Under the pieces are notes generated by a model. The model saw only the letters and a program-made list of their open reading frames with translations, was not told the DNA's origin and searched no databases. A stretch of DNA of 54,615 bases from contig CAIYHO010000155.1 of the NCBI GenBank assembly GCA_903925955.1, positions 1 to 54,615 on the forward strand. Reading direction: 5' to 3'. The translations under genes were made by a program, and so were the position numbers. Shown in pieces: positions 51,954-54,615 of this stretch; the first letter of the stretch is position 1; every line of letters begins with the position of its first letter. Source of the DNA: an uncultured Chloroflexota bacterium (lineage in GTDB: Bacteria > Chloroflexota > Limnocylindria > Limnocylindrales > CSP1-4).

Positions 51954-53537
51954 ATGAAGATTCTTGTTGTCGAGCCGCTCGCGGCCGAAGGCCTCACGCT
52001 GCTGCGCCAGCACCACGATGTGGACGAGAAGCTGGGCCTGCCGCGAGACGAGATCATCGCCATCGTCGGCGGGTACGACGCCCTGGTTGTGCGGAGCCAG
52101 GTGAAGGTTGACGCCGAGATGATCGCCGCCGGCACCCGGCTGGTGGTTGTGGGCCGCGCCGGCGTGGGCGTGGACAACGTGGATCTTGAGGCCGCCACCC
52201 GCGCGGGCATCACCGTGGTCAACGCGCCCACCGGCAACACCATCGCCGCAGCCGAGTTGACGATCGCGCTGCTGTTCGGGCTTGCCCGCAAGATCGCCGC
52301 CGCCGATGCGTCGATGCGCCGTGGCGAGTGGAAGCGCTCGCAGTTCACCGGGCACGAGTTGCGCGGCAAGACGCTGGGCATCGTGGGCCTCGGCAAGATT
52401 GGCCAGGCCATCGCCATGCGCGCCCGCGCCATGCAGATGACCGTCATCGGCTCGGACCCGTTTGTCACACCCGAGCAGGCCGCCAAGATGGGCGTGGAGC
52501 TGGTGAGCTTTGAGGAGGTGGTCACGCGCGCGGACGCGATCACCGTCCACGTGCCCAAGACCAAGGCCACCACCGGGCTGATCAACAAGGCCGTCATGGA
52601 GCGCATGAAGCCCGGCGTCCTGCTGTTGAACGTGGCACGCGGTGGTGTCATCGACGAGGCGGACTTGGCCGATGCGCTGCGCGCCGGGCATGTCGGCGGC
52701 GCCGGCATCGACGTCTACACGGCCGAACCCCCCACGGGCAACCCGCTGCTCGAGGCGCCCAACACGCTGCTCACACCCCACCTGGGCGCCTCCACTGAGG
52801 AGGCTCAGGTGGCCGTCTCCGAGGAGGTTGCCGAGCAGATCGTGGACATCCTGGACGGCCGTCCTGCGCTGTACGCGGTGAATGCGCCACTCCTGACGCC
52901 CGAGACTGCGAAGGCCATCGCGCCGTTCCTGCCGCTTGCCGAGACGCTTGGCCGCTTCGTCGCGCAGATGGCGCGCGTGGCGCCGCGGCAGCTCACCCTC
53001 GAGGTGGCAGGCGAGCCGGCGGCGTTTGACTCCCAGCCGCTGGTGGCGGCGCTGCTGCGCGGCCTGCTGGAGTCTGCAACCACAGACCGCGTGAACCTTG
53101 TGAACGCGGCCACCATCGCCAAGTCCCGGGGCATCACGGTGGTGGAGCGCAAGACGCCCGACGCCGGGGCCTTCTCCTCGCTGCTCACCGTGACCGCCGA
53201 GGCCGAGGGCCGGACCATCACCATTGCGGGCACCGTCCGTGGCGGCCAGCCGCGTCTGGTACGCCTCGATGAGCACTCGATGGATCTTGCGCCCGCCGAC
53301 GCCATGCTCATCACGCACCATCGGGACCGCCCGGGCACCGTGGGCCGCATCGGCGTGATGCTGGGCCAGGCCGACGTCAACATCAGTTCGATGACGCTGG
53401 CGCGCTCCGCGCCGCGTGCCGACGCCTTCATGGTGCTGGCGCTTGACGACGCGCCTCCCGATGCGGTTGTGGACGCCATCCGGGCCGATGACGCCGTGGT
53501 GGACGTCTGGGTGGTGCGGCTGGGGCACGCGCGGTGA
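51954..53537 (+). CDS. serA: D-3-phosphoglycerate dehydrogenase
   Basis: A 527-residue PGDH, the first step of serine synthesis (3-phosphoglycerate to 3-phosphohydroxypyruvate). The NAD-binding GLGKIG is at 145-150, and catalytic residues are Arg229 (NVARGGVIDE), Glu258 (AEPP) and His276 (TPHLGAS). An intervening domain (about 310-445) and a C-terminal ACT domain (about 450-527, ITHHRDRPGTVGRIGVMLG) make it the long form, as in Mycobacterium. AAGGA is seven bases before ATG. The GTGA overlap with the next gene couples it to a histidine phosphatase. Confidence 0.96.
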   Translation: MKILVVEPLAAEGLTLLRQHHDVDEKLGLPRDEIIAIVGGYDALVVRSQVKVDAEMIAAGTRLVVVGRAGVGVDNVDLEAATRAGITVVNAPTGNTIAAAELTIALLFGLARKIAAADASMRRGEWKRSQFTGHELRGKTLGIVGLGKIGQAIAMRARAMQMTVIGSDPFVTPEQAAKMGVELVSFEEVVTRADAITVHVPKTKATTGLINKAVMERMKPGVLLLNVARGGVIDEADLADALRAGHVGGAGIDVYTAEPPTGNPLLEAPNTLLTPHLGASTEEAQVAVSEEVAEQIVDILDGRPALYAVNAPLLTPETAKAIAPFLPLAETLGRFVAQMARVAPRQLTLEVAGEPAAFDSQPLVAALLRGLLESATTDRVNLVNAATIAKSRGITVVERKTPDAGAFSSLLTVTAEAEGRTITIAGTVRGGQPRLVRLDEHSMDLAPADAMLITHHRDRPGTVGRIGVMLGQADVNISSMTLARSAPRADAFMVLALDDAPPDAVVDAIRADDAVVDVWVVRLGHAR

Positions 53538-54343
53538 CGGCCCGCCCGCGGCTAATCCCCGAGGGTCTGGACGCGACGCTGGTCCTGGTCCGTCACGGCG
53601 AGAGCGAGTGGATCCGCGAGGGGCGCTTTCAGGGGCAGTCCGAGACGCCGCTCTCGGAGCTGGGTCGCCAGCAGGCGGCGCTCGTGGCTGCGCGGCTGGC
53701 AGACCAGCACGCCTCCCCCGCCCTGCCGTTGCCGGGTGGGGCGCCGCGCGAGGTGGTGCACTCGCCCTTGTCGCGCGCCGCCGATGTGGCCCGCGCTATC
53801 GCCGAGGGCTGCGGCTCAACCGTGCTGCGCGCCGAGCCCGGGATCCTTGAGCTCAGTCAGGGCGACTGGGAGGGCGTCACGGGCGAGGACATCGCCCGTC
53901 GCTGGCCCACCGAGATCAGCGCCTGGCGCCACAACCCGGAACTTGGGTATGCGCCTGGGGGCGAGTCGCTCCAGGCCGTGCGTCGCCGGGTTCGGCCGGC
54001 GCTGGTCCGCGTGCTGGACGAATTGGGGCGCGACTACCCGCGCGGCACCGTGAACCGGCCGCAGGTTGGCGGGTACCACGGCGTGGGCCAGGCGGCCGAT
54101 CAGCCCTGGTCTGTCCTGGTGGCGCATGACGGCGTCTTCAAGGTGATCATGCTCACCCTGCTGGACCTGCCGCTCAACCGGTTCTGGACGTTCTCGTGGG
54201 GTCTCACGGGCATCACCGTGCTGGAGATCCGCGGCGGCCGGCCGGTCCTTCGGGCGCACAACCTCACGGGGCACCTGGCGCCGATCGAGGATGAACAGGC
54301 CCGGGCAGCAGCCGAGCGCCGGGGTCGAACCGGGGCGCTGTAG
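53534..54343 (+). CDS. Histidine phosphatase (phosphoglycerate mutase-like), candidate phosphoserine phosphatase
   Basis: A 269-residue member of the histidine phosphatase superfamily. The catalytic His21 is in LVLVRHGESEW (17-27) and the second His in VLVAHDGVFKV; the acid residue is in LSQGDWEG. It is somewhat longer than cofactor-dependent PGM. It starts with GTG overlapping the serA stop by four bases. Metal-independent phosphoserine phosphatases of this superfamily are known from Hydrogenobacter, so a role in serine synthesis beside SerA is a reasoned inference. Ordinary PGM or sugar phosphatase activity remains possible. Confidence 0.87.
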   Translation: MTARPRLIPEGLDATLVLVRHGESEWIREGRFQGQSETPLSELGRQQAALVAARLADQHASPALPLPGGAPREVVHSPLSRAADVARAIAEGCGSTVLRAEPGILELSQGDWEGVTGEDIARRWPTEISAWRHNPELGYAPGGESLQAVRRRVRPALVRVLDELGRDYPRGTVNRPQVGGYHGVGQAADQPWSVLVAHDGVFKVIMLTLLDLPLNRFWTFSWGLTGITVLEIRGGRPVLRAHNLTGHLAPIEDEQARAAAERRGRTGAL

Positions 54344-54365
54344 CCCGATGCCTGCCGCCGTCCCG

Positions 54366-54425
54366 GCCTGCCGAGCGCCGGCCTGCCGAGCGCCGTCCGG
54401 CCGAGCTGCGTCCGGCCGAGCTGAC
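54366..54425. repeat. four 15-bp tandem units after the phosphatase gene
   Basis: Two identical units GCCTGCCGAGCGCCG and two related units TCCGGCCGAGCTGCG / TCCGGCCGAGCTGAC lie head to tail, 22 nt after the phosphatase stop. No protein reading frame uses them. The rest of the segment to 54615 shows no convincing gene or structure. Confidence 0.75.
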
Positions 54426-54615
54426 CCACCCCAGACTCACCAGGCCACTCCGCCTGCACAACTCGAACCGGCGAACGCGGGTTTCGGGCGCGAACCCCAG
54501 GCGTGTCCCCCCGAGTGGTGTGATTTGAGCGAGGCTCCTGGCGCCGGCTGAGCCGGACAGTCAGGGGCCACCGGTGTGATCCTCAGCGTGTTCCGACCAA
54601 GGTTCACGACGAGGA

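Noticed and set aside
51846..53528. 560-codon open frame on the minus strand
   Set aside because: Antisense to serA, His/Gly/Val-rich shadow of a conserved gene.
54426..54615. tRNA-like CTCGAACC segment near 54470
   Set aside because: No acceptor or anticodon stem can be formed around it.

Overview
The window is a GC-rich (roughly two-thirds GC by eye), densely packed bacterial chromosome segment. Genes are short-spaced, many overlap by 1-8 nt, GTG starts are common and ftsH probably uses TTG. No insertion sequence, prophage, CRISPR array or rRNA was seen. The gene content (dprA/topA/xerC neighbourhood, DUF4446, receiver-ParA proteins of the CpaE/TadZ type, TrpB2-type tryptophan synthase beta, long NfeD with SPFH, MrfAB-like helicase/exonuclease) fits an environmental Chloroflexota bacterium, perhaps a Limnocylindria/Ellin6529-like lineage. 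That placement is inference from gene content, not a phylogenetic result.

Layout. 1-9.6 kb (minus): comM, dprA, a secreted Ig-like/CAP protein, a small conserved-looking protein, topA, xerC/D and the start of murJ, cut by the window edge. 9.7-13.4 kb: a CpaE/TadZ-like ATPase, then an SPFH protein directly abutting a long NfeD protease. 13.4-16.5 kb: trpB2, a zinc-ribbon protein, tyrA and a NUDIX protein in one tight unit. 16.6-22.4 kb: an M20 peptidase, a DnaB-like ATPase, inorganic pyrophosphatase, an RNA 2',3'-cyclic phosphodiesterase, and ftsH with a hairpin behind it. A CAU tRNA with its own promoter and intrinsic terminator lies at 22.6 kb. 22.8-28.2 kb holds a proline/glutamine/tryptophan-rich membrane protein, an FtsB-like protein, and an MrfA-MrfB-like DNA repair pair. 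28.2-30.8 kb: a PfkB kinase, a small acidic protein and YchF. 30.8-35.8 kb (minus) is a five-gene unit: second CpaE-like ATPase, murI, a zincin, a 2-hydroxyacid dehydrogenase and a YcxB-like protein. 35.9-45.6 kb (minus) runs DUF4446, a UvrD helicase with a RecB-type nuclease and Fe-S cysteines, an orphan DNA methyltransferase, a HAD protein, a small membrane protein, an M20D amidohydrolase, a GNAT, an agmatinase and a methyltransferase. 45.7-51.1 kb: small membrane/PH-like proteins, rarA, two surface proteins and an RDD protein. 51.2-54.3 kb: a VapBC module diverging from serA and a translationally coupled histidine phosphatase.

How the genes work together. Much of the window is genome maintenance (topA, xerC, dprA, comM, rarA, MrfAB, UvrD-nuclease, DNA methyltransferase, DnaB-like ATPase) and amino-acid metabolism (trpB2, tyrA, serA plus candidate phosphoserine phosphatase, agmatinase). 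Envelope and membrane quality-control genes are also present (murJ, murI, FtsH, SPFH/NfeD, FtsB-like). The most interesting candidates for an undescribed system are (i) the helicase-nuclease/DNA methyltransferase/HAD unit at 40.1-45.0 kb, (ii) two isolated CpaE/TadZ-like ATPases, one with an intact receiver and one missing its lysine, with no pilus genes nearby, and (iii) the coupled serA-histidine phosphatase pair. All functional links are inferred from sequence and gene order.
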